Of a DNA stretch of 32,107 nt, positions 7,692-17,508 are shown one piece after another (within the stretch, counting starts at the first letter, position 1; every line of letters starts with the position of its first letter). The position numbers and the translations under genes were made by a program. Where the stretch lies: positions 1 through 32,107 of the forward strand of contig NZ_BJDW01000020.1 of the NCBI RefSeq assembly GCF_005405345.1. Direction: 5' to 3'. Origin of the DNA: Enterococcus viikkiensis. GTDB taxonomy: Bacteria; Bacillota; Bacilli; Lactobacillales; Enterococcaceae. The notes beneath the pieces are model-generated. The model did no database searches, was not told the origin of the DNA, and saw only the letters and a program-made list of their open reading frames with translations.

Positions 7692-8393
7692 CTAAAGACC
7701 TTCGAACAAGCGAAAGAGTAGTGGCAACAAGGCGACGGTCACTAGACCATTTACACAGATACATAAACCTGCAAGAATCCCTTCAAGCTCACCGATCTCG
7801 ATAGCACGGCCCGTTCCGATAGCATGAGAAGTGCTTCCTAGTGCAATTCCTTGTGCCACGGGGCTTTCAATCTTAAACAATTTAAAAATTTTGGTTCCAA
7901 CTAAGGCACCAAAAATTCCGGTAGAAACAACGATTGCTAAGGTCACTGGTGAGATCCCCCCCATTTGACTGGAAAGATCCACTGAGATAGCGGTCGTCAC
8001 TGACTTTGGCAATAGCGAAACGACGATGCCCTGATTAAGAGAAAATAGTCGACCGATCAGCACACTGATAAAACAATTAGAGACTACCCCCACCAAGGTC
8101 CCTAAAATTACTGGTAAAAAATAGCGTTTGAGCTTGTCAAAGTTTTGATACAACGGCAAAGCTAAGGCCACCGTCGCCGGTGTGATCATCATGGTAAATA
8201 AATTACCACCCATATTATAATCTTTGTAGCGGATCCCGCTAAGTTTTAATAAAACAATAATAAGAACGACACTTGCGATCAAAGGGTTGATAAAAGGGAT
8301 ATGCACTTTTTTCAACAGCTTGTCCATTGCCGTATAAATCAATAACGTCAAAGCTAGGCCAAACAGCGGATTACTCGCCAGCGCTGAAATCAT
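7692..8393 (-). CDS. lrgB: LrgB-family antiholin-like membrane protein
   Basis: LrgB works with LrgA in controlling murein hydrolase activity and cell lysis; related CidB/YohK/PlgG proteins have been linked to pyruvate or glycolate transport. The 233-aa protein is very hydrophobic and shows family hallmarks: SLLPKSVTTAISVDLSSQ, GGISPVTLAIV, and the late GSTSHAIGTGRAIEIGE. The start at 8393 is preferred: GAGGTGAAGTCG precedes this ATG, while the longer frame needs a TTG at 8417 with no site. It overlaps the end of lrgA by 23 bases, so translation is probably coupled. A terminator follows directly. No lytSR two-component gene, the usual regulator, lies in the window. Confidence 0.93.
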   Translation of the reverse strand: MISALASNPLFGLALTLLIYTAMDKLLKKVHIPFINPLIASVVLIIVLLKLSGIRYKDYNMGGNLFTMMITPATVALALPLYQNFDKLKRYFLPVILGTLVGVVSNCFISVLIGRLFSLNQGIVVSLLPKSVTTAISVDLSSQMGGISPVTLAIVVSTGIFGALVGTKIFKLFKIESPVAQGIALGSTSHAIGTGRAIEIGELEGILAGLCICVNGLVTVALLPLLFRLFEGL

Positions 8394-8799
8394 CGACTTC
8401 ACCTCGAATCGTTTCAACTTTTTCGACTAAACGAGCCTTTTCTTCCTGACTCTTCAACGTAATTTTTTCAACAAATTCCGCAGTCTTACCGACAGCAACC
8501 AAAGAAACAAGTGAGCAAACTACCACTGCCCCTAATAAAATCGGCCAAATATATTTAATCGCTCCATAATATTGCATCAAGCCGACTCCTGCAGGTACAA
8601 ATAAAATTGTCAAATGATTCAATAAAAAATTCGCGGTATCTTCAATTGCCGATGTTTTTAACAGCTTGGTTTGGAAAGAGATAAATAAGAGCAAAATCCC
8701 AATGATACTTCCGGGTACAGGCAAATGCAAAACCATTCGCAACCCCTCACTAATAATTGAATACACTAATAATATACTTAATTCCTTAAACATTTTCAT
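8371..8799 (-). CDS. lrgA: CidA/LrgA-family holin-like protein
   Basis: This is a small holin-like membrane protein, the partner of LrgB. It has four predicted membrane segments in the first ~110 residues and the family motif LHLPVPGSIIGILLLF near residue 25. The tail (KITLKSQEEKARLVEKVETI) is charged and predicted helical, a little longer than in many homologues. The length is 142 aa. Start choice is between ATG 8799 and ATG 8793; AGGGCG upstream is weak and fits 8799 slightly better. It is the first gene of lrgAB. Confidence 0.92.
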   Translation of the reverse strand: MKMFKELSILLVYSIISEGLRMVLHLPVPGSIIGILLLFISFQTKLLKTSAIEDTANFLLNHLTILFVPAGVGLMQYYGAIKYIWPILLGAVVVCSLVSLVAVGKTAEFVEKITLKSQEEKARLVEKVETIRGEVDDFSAGE

Positions 8800-8833
8800 T
8801 TTAATCGCCCTAACTAAAAAATATGATGTTTCC

Positions 8834-8839
8834 AGTATA
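8834..8839 (-). promoter_or_regulatory. -10 element of the lrgAB promoter
   Basis: On the minus strand TATACT lies about 35 bases before lrgA. No match to TTGACA is found at 16-18 bases, which is what an activator-dependent promoter would look like. Confidence 0.4.
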
Positions 8840-8962
8840 GCGAAAAAAACTGTTCCCTCCGTTCAAGTTTTGCATATTTTTCATACATTTTCTGAAAAAT
8901 ACCAATGAATTAATGTACGCAGATCATTTTTCTAACCTGCTAAAGCATAAAGAAAAACTGGC

Positions 8963-8988
8963 AAAAAAATACGCCGGGGACCGGCGCA
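8963..8988 (-). terminator. msrB terminator
   Basis: On the minus strand GCGCCGG/CCGGCGT with a three-base loop is followed by ATTTTTTT, two bases after the msrB stop. Confidence 0.9.
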
Positions 8989-8989
8989 T

Positions 8990-9418
8990 TTACTTCACGA
9001 TTTCTTTATACTCACCATAGCCAGCATCAGTCATTTCATCAAAAGGCACAAAGCGCAATGCTGCTGAGTTAATGCAATAGCGTAAGCCACCTTGATCTTG
9101 GGGCCCATCATTAAAAACATGGCCAAGATGTGAATCGGCTTCTTTGCTACGAATCTCTACCCGGTGCATTCCGTGTGAAAAATCGGCTTTTTCTTTGACG
9201 CCGCGTTTTTGAATCGGACGACTGAAAGCAGGCCAACCGCAACCAGCGTCGTATTTATCATTGGAAGAAAATAAGGGTTCGCCACTGACGACATCGACGT
9301 AGATCCCTTTTTGATAAAAATCATCATACTTGCCAGAAAATGGTCGCTCAGTCGCGTTTTCTTGTGTCACCGCATATTCCATTGGCGAAAGTTCTTTCTT
9401 TAAAGCATCTTGATCCAT
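8990..9418 (-). CDS. msrB: peptide-methionine (R)-S-oxide reductase MsrB
   Basis: MsrB reduces methionine-R-sulfoxide in proteins and so repairs oxidative damage in the cytoplasm. The 142-aa protein has the family motifs GCGWPAF (about residue 59), [10 protein letters not shown], and the catalytic Cys in [11 protein letters not shown] near residue 114. The two CxxC zinc-binding pairs seen in many MsrB proteins are absent, which places it in the zinc-free form. The ATG at 9418 follows GAGGGAGACA. It is monocistronic with its own terminator, and no msrA is fused or adjacent. Confidence 0.95.
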   Translation of the reverse strand: MDQDALKKELSPMEYAVTQENATERPFSGKYDDFYQKGIYVDVVSGEPLFSSNDKYDAGCGWPAFSRPIQKRGVKEKADFSHGMHRVEIRSKEADSHLGHVFNDGPQDQGGLRYCINSAALRFVPFDEMTDAGYGEYKEIVK

Positions 9419-9495
9419 TGTGTCTCCCTCTTTCTTTAGTTTCTAGGAATAAGCTAAGCATACTCCGGTTAAGAGAAAGAAACGAAGAATTTGCT

Positions 9496-9530
9496 CAAAA
9501 AGGCGTGTCCACTGAATGGACACGCCTTAA
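9496..9530 (-). terminator. terminator of maf (end of the mut cluster)
   Basis: A perfect 12-bp stem, AAGGCGTGTCCA/TGGACACGCCTT, with a five-base loop and then TTTTTGAG on the minus strand. Confidence 0.88.
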
Positions 9531-9531
9531 T

Positions 9532-10083
9532 TTAAAATTTTTTCAACATTTGATTCACAGCACCGACAGGAAATCCCACGATACTATAATAATCGCCTTC
9601 AATTTTTTCAACAAAGACCCCCGCCCCATTTTGGATTCCATAGGCTCCCGCTTTGTCTTTATAATCATCACTGTCTAGGTAATGATTGATTTCTTCTTCG
9701 GTTAAGGGATAAAAAGTAACCTTCGCTGCGGTCAATTGCTCTTCGATTGTATTTTCTCGGCGGATCACTACCGCAGTATAAACCAAATGACTACCACCGC
9801 TCATGCTTGATAGCATTTCAAAAGCTTCTTCACGACTCTTCGGTTTGCCGAGAATTTTTTCTCCTAGAACGACCGTGGTATCGCTGGCGATGACAAGTGC
9901 TTCGGGATGCTTTTCAGCTACCACCGCCGCTTTTTGACGTGCCATTTCCATGACGTATTCCTTTGGCGTGTATTGTTCCTTTACGTCTTCATCAATATCG
10001 GCTGGTTGAATCTCAAACTCTGGGATCAGCCAACGTAGCAATTCTTGTCTTCTTGGCGATTGTGAGGCTAAAATAACTGTCAT
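9532..10083 (-). CDS. maf: Maf-family nucleoside triphosphate pyrophosphatase
   Basis: Maf proteins hydrolyse dTTP/UTP or modified nucleotides to the monophosphate, acting as house-cleaning enzymes. The 183-aa protein opens with the signature ILASQSPRRQELL and has the catalytic-region motif VIASDTTVV (Asp near residue 69), GKPKSREEAFEML, and the late KAGAYGIQNGAG. The length is typical. The start lies 32 bases after the mutL stop, and no terminator separates them, so it is probably the last gene of the ymdB-ricA-mutS-mutL-maf transcript. The DTTVV/QSPRR pattern fits the dTTP/UTP (YhdE-like) branch. Confidence 0.94.
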   Translation of the reverse strand: MTVILASQSPRRQELLRWLIPEFEIQPADIDEDVKEQYTPKEYVMEMARQKAAVVAEKHPEALVIASDTTVVLGEKILGKPKSREEAFEMLSSMSGGSHLVYTAVVIRRENTIEEQLTAAKVTFYPLTEEEINHYLDSDDYKDKAGAYGIQNGAGVFVEKIEGDYYSIVGFPVGAVNQMLKKF

Positions 10084-10115
10084 TTAGTCACGCACCTTCC
10101 TTCGTTTTTTATCTA

Positions 10116-12113
10116 TTAGTGAGGATCTTGGATGCGTTTGAACATATGCTCCATGTCGCTGTTGCTAAAATGAATCAATACTGGACGACCGTGAGGGCAG
10201 TTAAAGGGATTCTCACATTGAGCAAGATCCGTCAACAACACCCGCGCCTGCGCTTCATTCAAATGATGATTGGCTTTGATGGATCGTTTACAACTCATCA
10301 TAATCGCCGTTGCTTCACGGAATTTTTTGACACTGACTGAGCCAGTGATCAACAACATATCGATCATTTCGCGAATGATACTTTCTTCCTGTCCAGCCGG
10401 ATACCAAGTTGGATGTGCTCGTACGATAAAGCTATTCGGACCAAACTCTTCCAAATAAATCCCGACTTCTTGCAACAATTCCGTCTGCTCTTTCAGCTTA
10501 ATCGCATCGTTATTGGGATAGTCCAACACGAAAGGCACCAACAATTCCTGCAAATCATCAGAGACATCACCGATTTTTTCTCGGAAATATTCATACTTGA
10601 TCCGTTCTTGTGCGGCATGTTGGTCAACGATGTACAGACCGTCTTTGCTTTGGGCAAATAAATACGTTCCATGCATCTGACCAAAGTATTCCAGCATTGG
10701 AAACCGTTCCTTTGGTCGTTCTTGCTCCAACTTGTTAATGGCTTGTTCGATCACTTTCTCACCAGATTGCGTACTTAGATCAAATTCCGGATGGTCGGCA
10801 CTAGCCGCTTCTTCAAACATTTCCTCTTCATCAGCAATTTCAACAATACGTGATTCTGGCGTTTCTTCCACCAGTGAAACGTGCTCTACTGCTGAACTCA
10901 AAGGAACTGAATAGGTTGTATCAGAAACTTCTGATGAAATCGGCACCTCTGTTTCCACCGTTTCTTCTACTTTTGGTTCAACATAAAAAATGCCCGTCTT
11001 TGGATCGTAATTCAAATCACTTTTTTTCTTCGGCTGTTCTTCTAAAGGCAAATCCAGTTGCTCTGTTTGGATTCTTTCGACTTTCCGTTTGAAGCTGGGA
11101 TTTTCACCAACATCAGGTATCAAGTTGATCTGCCGCAGACTTTCCGCGATGGCACGACTGATTAAGTCCATCAATTCTTTTTCTTTGGATAAACGGACTT
11201 CTTGTTTCGTTGGATGAACATTCACATCGACCAATAACGGGTCCATCGTGATCTCCAACACTGCGATTGGAAATCGTCCGACCATCAATTTCGACTGATA
11301 GCCGTTGATGATTGCCTTGTTCAGCGCATAATTTTTAATGTAGCGACCATTAATGATGACCGATAAATAATTGCGGCTGGCTCGCGTGACTTCCGGTAGC
11401 GAAACGTAGCCATTCAGTGTAAAGTCTAAGTCTTTGGCTTCAACCTTCAGCATTTTCTTTGCCGTCGCCACGCCGTAGATACCAGCAATCGTCTGTTTTA
11501 ACTCGCCACTGCCACTGGTGCTTAACATTTTATGTCCGTCATGGACTAGGCGAAAAGCAACCTGAGGATGACTCAATGCCATTCGATTGACGATGTCGCC
11601 AATATTCGATAATTCAGTTTGTAAACTTTTAACATATTTCAGCCGAGCCGGTGTATTAAAGAAAAGATTTTCCACCGTGATCTTCGTACCTGTCCGCAAA
11701 GAAGTCGGGCGTTGTTCTTCGATTTTGCCGCCTTTTAGAAAAAGGAATGAGCCTTGCGTTTCATTTGCGGTCGCCGTTTCCAATGTCAGCTCGGAAACAG
11801 AGGCGATCGACGGCAATGCTTCACCACGAAACCCCAGCGTTCGAATTCGGAACAAATCATCGCGGTTGTGGATTTTACTAGTGGCATGCCGTTTAAACGC
11901 GTTCTCAACATCCCCTTGCTCGATTCCTTCGCCGTTATCAACGATCTGAATTTTTTTCAAGCCGGCCTCTTCGATCAAAATATCGATTTGTGTTGCTTGG
12001 GCATCGATGGCATTTTCCACTAATTCTTTGACGACTGACGCAGGGCGTTCTACGACTTCACCTGCGGCAATTTGATTGGCTAAGCGTTCGGATAATTCTT
12101 GGATTTTCCCCAT
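10116..12113 (-). CDS. mutL: DNA mismatch repair endonuclease MutL
   Basis: MutL couples mismatch recognition by MutS to strand incision. The N-terminal GHKL ATPase shows ENAIDA, DNGEGI, and [15 protein letters not shown] within the first 105 residues, followed by the [12 protein letters not shown] region. A variable acidic linker runs from about 340 to 470. The C-terminal dimerisation domain carries the endonuclease metal motif [12 protein letters not shown] and the late [12 protein letters not shown] and CPHGRP motifs, so this is the nicking form found where MutH is absent. The length of 665 aa is normal. The start follows GAGGTGGAAGTCG. It lies 37 bases after mutS. Confidence 0.97.
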   Translation of the reverse strand: MGKIQELSERLANQIAAGEVVERPASVVKELVENAIDAQATQIDILIEEAGLKKIQIVDNGEGIEQGDVENAFKRHATSKIHNRDDLFRIRTLGFRGEALPSIASVSELTLETATANETQGSFLFLKGGKIEEQRPTSLRTGTKITVENLFFNTPARLKYVKSLQTELSNIGDIVNRMALSHPQVAFRLVHDGHKMLSTSGSGELKQTIAGIYGVATAKKMLKVEAKDLDFTLNGYVSLPEVTRASRNYLSVIINGRYIKNYALNKAIINGYQSKLMVGRFPIAVLEITMDPLLVDVNVHPTKQEVRLSKEKELMDLISRAIAESLRQINLIPDVGENPSFKRKVERIQTEQLDLPLEEQPKKKSDLNYDPKTGIFYVEPKVEETVETEVPISSEVSDTTYSVPLSSAVEHVSLVEETPESRIVEIADEEEMFEEAASADHPEFDLSTQSGEKVIEQAINKLEQERPKERFPMLEYFGQMHGTYLFAQSKDGLYIVDQHAAQERIKYEYFREKIGDVSDDLQELLVPFVLDYPNNDAIKLKEQTELLQEVGIYLEEFGPNSFIVRAHPTWYPAGQEESIIREMIDMLLITGSVSVKKFREATAIMMSCKRSIKANHHLNEAQARVLLTDLAQCENPFNCPHGRPVLIHFSNSDMEHMFKRIQDPH

Positions 12114-12150
12114 CGACTTCCACCTCGTTTTTCTTTGTCACTCTTTAGGA

Positions 12151-14706
12151 TTAAATCCGTTTTTGTAATTCATACAGGAAGTTTAATGCTTCCATTGGGT
12201 TCATTTCAAGCAGATTGGCTTTCTTGATGCTGTCCACCACACCTAATTCAGCAGTCGAAACTTCGTTGAATAAGGACAACTGTTCATTTTCTTCAGCAAT
12301 CTCACCATTTTTTTGAGCCGGTGTTTCGGCTTCTAAGGCAGATAAAATCGTTGCTGCTCGTGACAATAATTCGGTCGGCATGCCAGCGATTTTTGCTACG
12401 TGAATCCCATAGCTTTTATCGGCAGGACCGTCCATTAATTTATGCAAGAAGACGACTTCACCCTTTTGTTCCACCGCGCCGACGTGTACATTTTTTAATT
12501 GTGTTAAGCTTTCTTCTAAAACGGTCAACTCATGATAATGCGTGGAGAACAACGTCTTAGCCTTCACATTTTTATGGATGTACTCAATAATCGCTTGTGC
12601 TAAAGCCATCCCATCATAGGTCGCCGTTCCACGACCTAGTTCATCAAATAAAATCAGGCTGTCTGGCGTCGCATGCCGCAGTGCTTGATTGGCTTCCATC
12701 ATTTCCACCATGAAGGTCGATTGACCAGCAATCAAATCATCGCTGGCTCCGATCCGAGTAAAGATTTGATCAAAGATCGGTAGCTGGGCACTTTCCGCTG
12801 GAACAAAACAGCCCATTTGTGCCATGATCACCGTCAGCGCCAATTGACGCATGTAGGTACTCTTACCCGACATGTTCGGTCCAGTAATGAGCAACAGCAT
12901 TTCATCAGGGCTCATATGTACACTGTTTGGGATATATTCTTGATGGCCCAACACTTTTTCCACAACTGGATGACGGCCTTCTTTGATTTGTAAATTATGG
13001 GTCCCAACTTCCATCGTTGGCTGGACATATTGATAACGTTCGCTGACTACCGCAAAACTTTGCAAAACATCCGTGGCACTTAAGCTTTTCGCTAATTTTT
13101 GCAGGCGGGTAATGGCTTTTTTAACTTCGTTCCGTACACCTAAAAACAACTTGTATTCTAGGGCCACTGATTTTTCTTCTGCTTCTAAAATCAATGTCTC
13201 TAATTTTTTTAATTCTGGTGTGATAAAACGTTCCGCATTGGCCAACGTTTGCTTCCGCTCATACTTGCCTTCTTCTAAGTTGGCAAGGTTTGATTTAGTG
13301 ATTTCGATATAATAACCAAAGACACGATTATAACCGACTTTTAGCGTTTTGATACCCGTTTCTTGACGTTCCCGCGCTTCCAATTCCGCTAGCCAAGTTT
13401 TTCCGTTAGTCATCGCTTCACGGTATTGATCTAATTGTTCATCGTAACCATCTTTGATCACATTGCCTTCTGTGATTTGCAATGGGGCTTCATCATTGAT
13501 TGCTTTTTCGATCAACTCAACTAAATCATCCATCGGCTCCATATCGATTAGAAGATCGTTCCATTCTCCTTGATTGATCCCACTTAGTAATTGGCGAATT
13601 TTGGGTACTTGCATCAAAGAGGTTTTCAATTGGATCAGATCCCGGCCGTTGACATTCCCAAAAGCCACGCGACCTGCTAAGCGTTCCAAGTCATAGACTT
13701 TCGTCAACGCCTCATTCAAATCCATCCGCTCGAAATATGCGGCCAATAAAGAAGCCACCATTGCTTGGCGAGCAGTGATTTGACGTTTTTGAATCAGCGG
13801 ACGATCGATCCATTGTTTCAACAAACGGCCACCCATCGCGGTCTTTGTTTCATCTAGCAGCCATAAAAGAGTGCCCTGTTTTTTTCCAGTCCGAATCGAG
13901 CGCGTTAATTCTAAATTGGTTTTTGAAAAATAATCCAACTTCAAAAAATGCTCCGGCTGATATTCCTCCGCCTTTTGGATATGACCGAGACTACGCTTTT
14001 GCGTTACTGCCAAATAGGTCAACAACTTGCCTGTCGTTTCTTTTTCCAAATCCTCAGTGATATCAGCGGTTAAAAAGCTAAACTCGGCATTATCTTCGAT
14101 CGTTTCTTGCTTAGAAAAAACCAAACCCAATCGTTCGGCTAGATTCTTTTGTAGGCCTTCAGGAATCTCGCTTCCTAAGACAATCTCTTTCGTTTGCAAA
14201 GCGGTGGCTTCATTCATGACCGCTTCTTCATCATGTAATAGTGCGGTCTTTAACTCCCCCGTAGAGAGATCCACGTAAGCAAAGCCAAATTGATCTTTTA
14301 CTTGAGTGACCGCCGTCAAGAAGTTGTTGGTTTTGGCTTCGATTCCTTTGCCGTCCATTAAGGTTCCCGGCGTAATCAGTTGAACAACTTCTCGCTTAAC
14401 CATGCCTTTTGCTTGCTTAGGATCTTCCATTTGTTCACAGATCGCGACTTTGTAGCCTTGCTCCACTAACGTATCGATATAGCCTTGAGCAGAATGATGC
14501 GGCACGCCACACATAGGGATTGGATCATCCGCATTACGATTACGACTGGTCAATGTCAATTCCAATAGCTGCGAAACCTTGATCGCATCTTCGTTAAACA
14601 ACTCATAAAAATCGCCTAAACGATAAAATAAAAACGCGTCTTTGTATTGCTCCTTGATCGCCAGATACTGTTCCATCATTGGCGTGTTTTTCGTTTTTTG
14701 AGGCAT
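12151..14706 (-). CDS. mutS: DNA mismatch repair protein MutS
   Basis: MutS binds base mismatches and short loops and then recruits MutL. The mismatch-wedge motif is at the N-terminus (RLGDFYELF, with Phe-x-Glu). The ATPase domain carries Walker [11 protein letters not shown], Walker [12 protein letters not shown] and the signature STHYHELT. The C-terminal tail ([10 protein letters not shown]) resembles a beta-clamp-binding QLSLF peptide. The length of 851 aa is normal. The ATG at 14706 follows TAGGAGGAGCAGTC. The 84-base gap to ricA holds no evident terminator. Confidence 0.98.
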   Translation of the reverse strand: MPQKTKNTPMMEQYLAIKEQYKDAFLFYRLGDFYELFNEDAIKVSQLLELTLTSRNRNADDPIPMCGVPHHSAQGYIDTLVEQGYKVAICEQMEDPKQAKGMVKREVVQLITPGTLMDGKGIEAKTNNFLTAVTQVKDQFGFAYVDLSTGELKTALLHDEEAVMNEATALQTKEIVLGSEIPEGLQKNLAERLGLVFSKQETIEDNAEFSFLTADITEDLEKETTGKLLTYLAVTQKRSLGHIQKAEEYQPEHFLKLDYFSKTNLELTRSIRTGKKQGTLLWLLDETKTAMGGRLLKQWIDRPLIQKRQITARQAMVASLLAAYFERMDLNEALTKVYDLERLAGRVAFGNVNGRDLIQLKTSLMQVPKIRQLLSGINQGEWNDLLIDMEPMDDLVELIEKAINDEAPLQITEGNVIKDGYDEQLDQYREAMTNGKTWLAELEARERQETGIKTLKVGYNRVFGYYIEITKSNLANLEEGKYERKQTLANAERFITPELKKLETLILEAEEKSVALEYKLFLGVRNEVKKAITRLQKLAKSLSATDVLQSFAVVSERYQYVQPTMEVGTHNLQIKEGRHPVVEKVLGHQEYIPNSVHMSPDEMLLLITGPNMSGKSTYMRQLALTVIMAQMGCFVPAESAQLPIFDQIFTRIGASDDLIAGQSTFMVEMMEANQALRHATPDSLILFDELGRGTATYDGMALAQAIIEYIHKNVKAKTLFSTHYHELTVLEESLTQLKNVHVGAVEQKGEVVFLHKLMDGPADKSYGIHVAKIAGMPTELLSRAATILSALEAETPAQKNGEIAEENEQLSLFNEVSTAELGVVDSIKKANLLEMNPMEALNFLYELQKRI

Positions 14707-14790
14707 GACTGCTCCTCCTATATACTTTTTATACTTTAGATTATTTATCTTGAACGGATTGTTATCATTTCTTTGGTATTAAGTAGAGTA

Positions 14791-15168
14791 TTACTTTGTT
14801 TTAGAATCATCTGCTTCAAGGGTATCATTGACTTCTTTTTGAATCATGTGCGTCAAATGCTGCAACAGGTCATTGGCTTCCACTAATTGATCTCGGTAAG
14901 CCGTAACTAGCGGGTGCTGGTCGAATGCCTTCGTCAACCGATCCGCTTCCTTTAAGGCAGCCTTCTCCGCTTCCGGCTTGCCGTAATGGGCATACTGGAC
15001 CGCAGCTTTTTGCGCTTCCTTGATTTCGTCTTCCAATTGTTTGAGGGTGTCACTTTCTGCTACTCGCTGTTGCACCCGCTGATAGTCAATGATGACATCA
15101 TTTTTCTTCAGTAATGCGGTTAAATCATTTAAAGCCGCTTCAACGGCGGCTTCTTTCTCCAGATTCAT
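14791..15168 (-). CDS. ricA: YlbF/YmcA-family regulator (RicA-like)
   Basis: The 125-aa protein is almost entirely predicted helical with heptad-like charge patterns, as in the YlbF/YmcA family. In Bacillus subtilis YmcA (RicA), YlbF and YaaT form a complex that acts with RNase Y in mRNA maturation. Assignment to the YmcA branch rests on context: ymdB immediately upstream (18-base gap) and mutS downstream, matching the rny-ymdB-...-ymcA-...-mutS-mutL order of Bacillus. YlbF itself is a possible alternative. Family membership is fairly sure; the branch is inferred. Confidence 0.82.
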   Translation of the reverse strand: MNLEKEAAVEAALNDLTALLKKNDVIIDYQRVQQRVAESDTLKQLEDEIKEAQKAAVQYAHYGKPEAEKAALKEADRLTKAFDQHPLVTAYRDQLVEANDLLQHLTHMIQKEVNDTLEADDSKTK

Positions 15169-15186
15169 TTCATACCTCTTTATTTT

Positions 15187-15981
15187 TTATTCTCTAAATG
15201 GACGATCCTCATTGATTACGATCGTTTCGATTTTTTTCCCATGGCCATTTTTATCAAGGTCGATTACACATGCAGATAAGATGCCGCGACCTTCTTCAAC
15301 TACTTCAAAACGGCGAGGCATTGCGGTCATGAATTTTTCGATGATCGGTTCTCTCTTCATTCCTAAAATACCATCATAAGGACCCGTCATGCCGACATCC
15401 GTTAAATAAGCCGTCCCTTTCGGTAGGATCCGTGCGTCATTCGTTTGAACATGGGTATGGGTCCCAACGACTGCGGAGGCACGGCCGTCTAAAAACCAGC
15501 CCATCGCTTGTTTTTCACTGGTCGTTTCGCCATGAAAATCAACGAAAATATACGGCGTGCGTTTTTCTGCTTCAGCAATCAATTGCTCACCAATTCGGAA
15601 AGGATCGTCTAGGTCAGTCATAAAGGAGCGACCTTGCAAATTAATGATCGCCAATTCTAGATCATTCACCTTTACGTATAAATGACCCATTCCCGGTGTT
15701 CCCACTGGAAAATTCGCCGGCCGAATCATTTTCTTCGCATCGCCGATAAAATCAAAAATCGCTTGATTGTCCCACGTATGGTTCCCCATAGTAACGACAT
15801 CAACACCATCTTGTAAAAATTTTTTATAAATTTTTTCTGTGATTCCACGACCCGCTGCGGCATTTTCACCGTTTACGATCGTTAGCTGCGGATGGTATTT
15901 CTTTTTTAATCGTGGCAAATAATCACTCAACATCTGCCGACCTAATGAACCAACAACATCCCCGATAAATAGTAAGCGCAC
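15187..15981 (-). CDS. ymdB: YmdB-family metallophosphoesterase
   Basis: YmdB is a dinuclear-metal phosphodiesterase; the Bacillus protein hydrolyses 2',3'-cAMP and affects RNase Y-dependent gene expression and biofilm decisions. Metal ligands are visible as FIGDVVG (Asp), VNGENAA (Glu/Asn), TMGNHTWDN, VDFHGETTSEK, and GTHTHVQTND. The length of 264 aa is normal. It starts at a GTG at 15981; AGAAGGGG is spaced well before it. It is the first gene of the run leading to maf. In Bacillus rny lies directly upstream; here the upstream neighbour is a HAD gene ending in a terminator. Confidence 0.94.
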   Translation of the reverse strand: MRLLFIGDVVGSLGRQMLSDYLPRLKKKYHPQLTIVNGENAAAGRGITEKIYKKFLQDGVDVVTMGNHTWDNQAIFDFIGDAKKMIRPANFPVGTPGMGHLYVKVNDLELAIINLQGRSFMTDLDDPFRIGEQLIAEAEKRTPYIFVDFHGETTSEKQAMGWFLDGRASAVVGTHTHVQTNDARILPKGTAYLTDVGMTGPYDGILGMKREPIIEKFMTAMPRRFEVVEEGRGILSACVIDLDKNGHGKKIETIVINEDRPFRE

Positions 15982-16016
15982 TTTTTTTCCCCTTCTCTAG
16001 TTAAACATCTTGTCTC

Positions 16017-16022
16017 ATTATA
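16017..16022 (-). promoter_or_regulatory. -10 element of the ymdB operon promoter
   Basis: On the minus strand a perfect TATAAT lies about 35 bases before the GTG. The -35 is poor (TTTTAT at about 17-18 bases). The -10 overlaps one arm of a 12-bp inverted repeat (16020-16031 with 16101-16112). Confidence 0.55.
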
Positions 16023-16182
16023 GTTGTTTTTGCTTGAAAATAAAAGATTCCTTCGTTGTCCCATAAAAAAATTTTATCACTCTCACACATCCATCTGTGA
16101 AAAACAACTATGCTGTACTGGATGAGCCCTTACTAGATAAAAACGACGGTCTCTATCTTTTCTATTCGACAGCATTCAAAAC

Positions 16183-16216
16183 AAAAAAAGAATCAGGATT
16201 TCTCCCGATTCTTTTT
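16183..16216 (-). terminator. terminator of the Cof-type HAD phosphatase gene
   Basis: On the minus strand AAAAGAATC pairs with GATTCTTTT around a 12-base loop with a partial inner stem, ending in TTTTTTTG; it starts about 10 bases after the stop codon. Confidence 0.8.
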
Positions 16217-16225
16217 AGCTGCGGA

Positions 16226-17005
16226 TTAATGCACCAATTCCATTTGACGCAACGCTTTATAGATGCCGTCGCGGTCATTGGTATCCGTTACGATATTCGC
16301 CGCTTCTTTTACGTGAGCAGAGGCATTTCCCATCGCTACACCGGTTCCAGCTAGATTCAGCATTTCAATATCATTGTTGCCATCTCCAAAAGTTATGATG
16401 TTTTCCGGCTTGATCCCTACTTTTTTCGCTAGAGCCATGATCGTTTGTGCCTTAGATCCTGGATTTGGAATGATATCCACGCTATGCTCATGCCAGCGAA
16501 CTAAACGAAATTCTGGAAATGCTTGCGAAAATTCTTCATCCATCGACTGATCATAAAAAGCACAACCTTGATACACTTCATGTTCGGAAAAATAATTTGC
16601 GTCATAGCCTGGGGCTTTTTGACCAAAGGATTCCATCGCGTCTAATACTGTCGGTACGTCGAATTTTGTCACGCGCGCAAATGAATCTAACCCGAATAAG
16701 GCGATATCCACTTGGCGTTCACTGGCAAAATCAATCATTCGCGTCAATGCTTCACGATCAAGTGTGTGTTTGTAGACTTGTTCGTGATCGAGAAATGCTG
16801 CCGAGCCGTTACAAATAATATAATTCGAACAACCTAACTGCTGGATCACGTCGCCCGCCAACAAGCGTGAACGGCCTGTCGCAATAATCACTAGATGCCC
16901 AGCTTGACGCAAAGACTTCAAGGCTTTTACGGTGCTGTCCAAAGGTTTTCTTTGACTGCTCAACAAGGTACCATCAATGTCTAGTGCGATTAATTTTCTT
17001 TCCAA
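16226..17005 (-). CDS. Cof-type HAD-IIB family phosphatase
   Basis: This is a cytoplasmic haloacid-dehalogenase-fold phosphatase of the Cof/YwpJ/YkrA kind, acting on sugar phosphates or cofactors such as FMN. Motif I is ALDIDGTLL (Asp 9 and 11), motif II IIATGRS, and motifs III/IV KAQTIMALAKKVGI with ITFGDGNNDIEML. The type IIB cap sits in the middle. The length of 259 aa is normal. The start is a TTG at 17005; GGAGAG lies upstream and no ATG or GTG with a better site is in frame. It has its own strong promoter and a leader of about 145 bases. Substrate not determinable. Confidence 0.9.
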   Translation of the reverse strand: MERKLIALDIDGTLLSSQRKPLDSTVKALKSLRQAGHLVIIATGRSRLLAGDVIQQLGCSNYIICNGSAAFLDHEQVYKHTLDREALTRMIDFASERQVDIALFGLDSFARVTKFDVPTVLDAMESFGQKAPGYDANYFSEHEVYQGCAFYDQSMDEEFSQAFPEFRLVRWHEHSVDIIPNPGSKAQTIMALAKKVGIKPENIITFGDGNNDIEMLNLAGTGVAMGNASAHVKEAANIVTDTNDRDGIYKALRQMELVH

Positions 17006-17159
17006 AATTTATCTCTCCATTTATATGTATTTGTTGTCCGCTTACGGACGAACTACTCGTGAAACTTGCAAATTAAACAACTCTCACTCTATTGATACTG
17101 AATACTAGTTTCCTACTGCCAACAGATCATTTTACGAAGTACTCTCTGTTAACCTCTTT

Positions 17160-17188
17160 ATTGTAGAGAAATTTCAGAGAATTTGCAA
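17160..17188 (-). promoter_or_regulatory. promoter of the HAD phosphatase gene
   Basis: On the minus strand TTGCAA, a 17-base spacer, then TACAAT. The transcript would carry a leader of about 145 bases (17005-17150) with a small GTCCG/CGGAC hairpin (17036-17049) near its end; I see no known riboswitch in it. Confidence 0.65.
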
Positions 17189-17301
17189 AAAAAGATTGTC
17201 TTTCTTATATTCAATAACTTTGCCTTCGTCGAAAAAAAGTAATCGTTTTTAGTCAGCCCCCAACAATTAACACATTTTTCCCTAAAAGGCAATAGCCACG
17301 C

Positions 17302-17331
17302 TTGACGCAATGATCAGTTATCAGTTATACT
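17302..17331 (+). promoter_or_regulatory. rpsD promoter
   Basis: TTGACG and TATACT separated by 18 bases. Transcription would start near 17338, giving a leader of about 170 bases. Confidence 0.75.
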
Positions 17332-17367
17332 GACCTTTGTGTAAAATAATGCAGCAGAAGAATAATA

Positions 17368-17453
17368 GCCCGTCCCCAGTTCGTTGCCAGTAATTGGTTC
17401 AATTGCGTAACCGCGGCTGCGAAGGCGAAGATTGAAGAACGAACTACACGGAT
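17368..17453 (+). promoter_or_regulatory. structured rpsD leader, likely S4 autoregulatory site
   Basis: CCGT (17370-17373) with ACGG (17448-17451), AGTTCGTT (17378-17385) with AACGAACT (17438-17445), and TTCAAT (17398-17403) with ATTGAA (17431-17436) form a long compound stem around a GC-rich core. In Bacillus subtilis the rpsD leader is the target of feedback repression by S4; the position and size match. Function here is inferred by analogy. Confidence 0.7.
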
Positions 17454-17508
17454 ATGAATTTTTCAACGGATTATTTTACTCCAAAACAACTTATTGGAGG
17501 AATTTTTA

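Noticed and set aside
8394-8417. Longer LrgB starting at TTG 8417
   Set aside because: No ribosome binding site before the TTG; GAGGTG before ATG 8393 fits well.
10119-12023. Several plus-strand open frames opposite mutL
   Set aside because: They are antisense shadows of a clear MutL coding region, without sites or family resemblance.
12321-14278. Plus-strand open frames opposite mutS
   Set aside because: Antisense to an unambiguous MutS gene; compositions follow the reverse reading of MutS codons.
16097-16354. Plus-strand frame of 85 codons
   Set aside because: It crosses the HAD gene's terminator and its 3' end and has no ribosome binding site.
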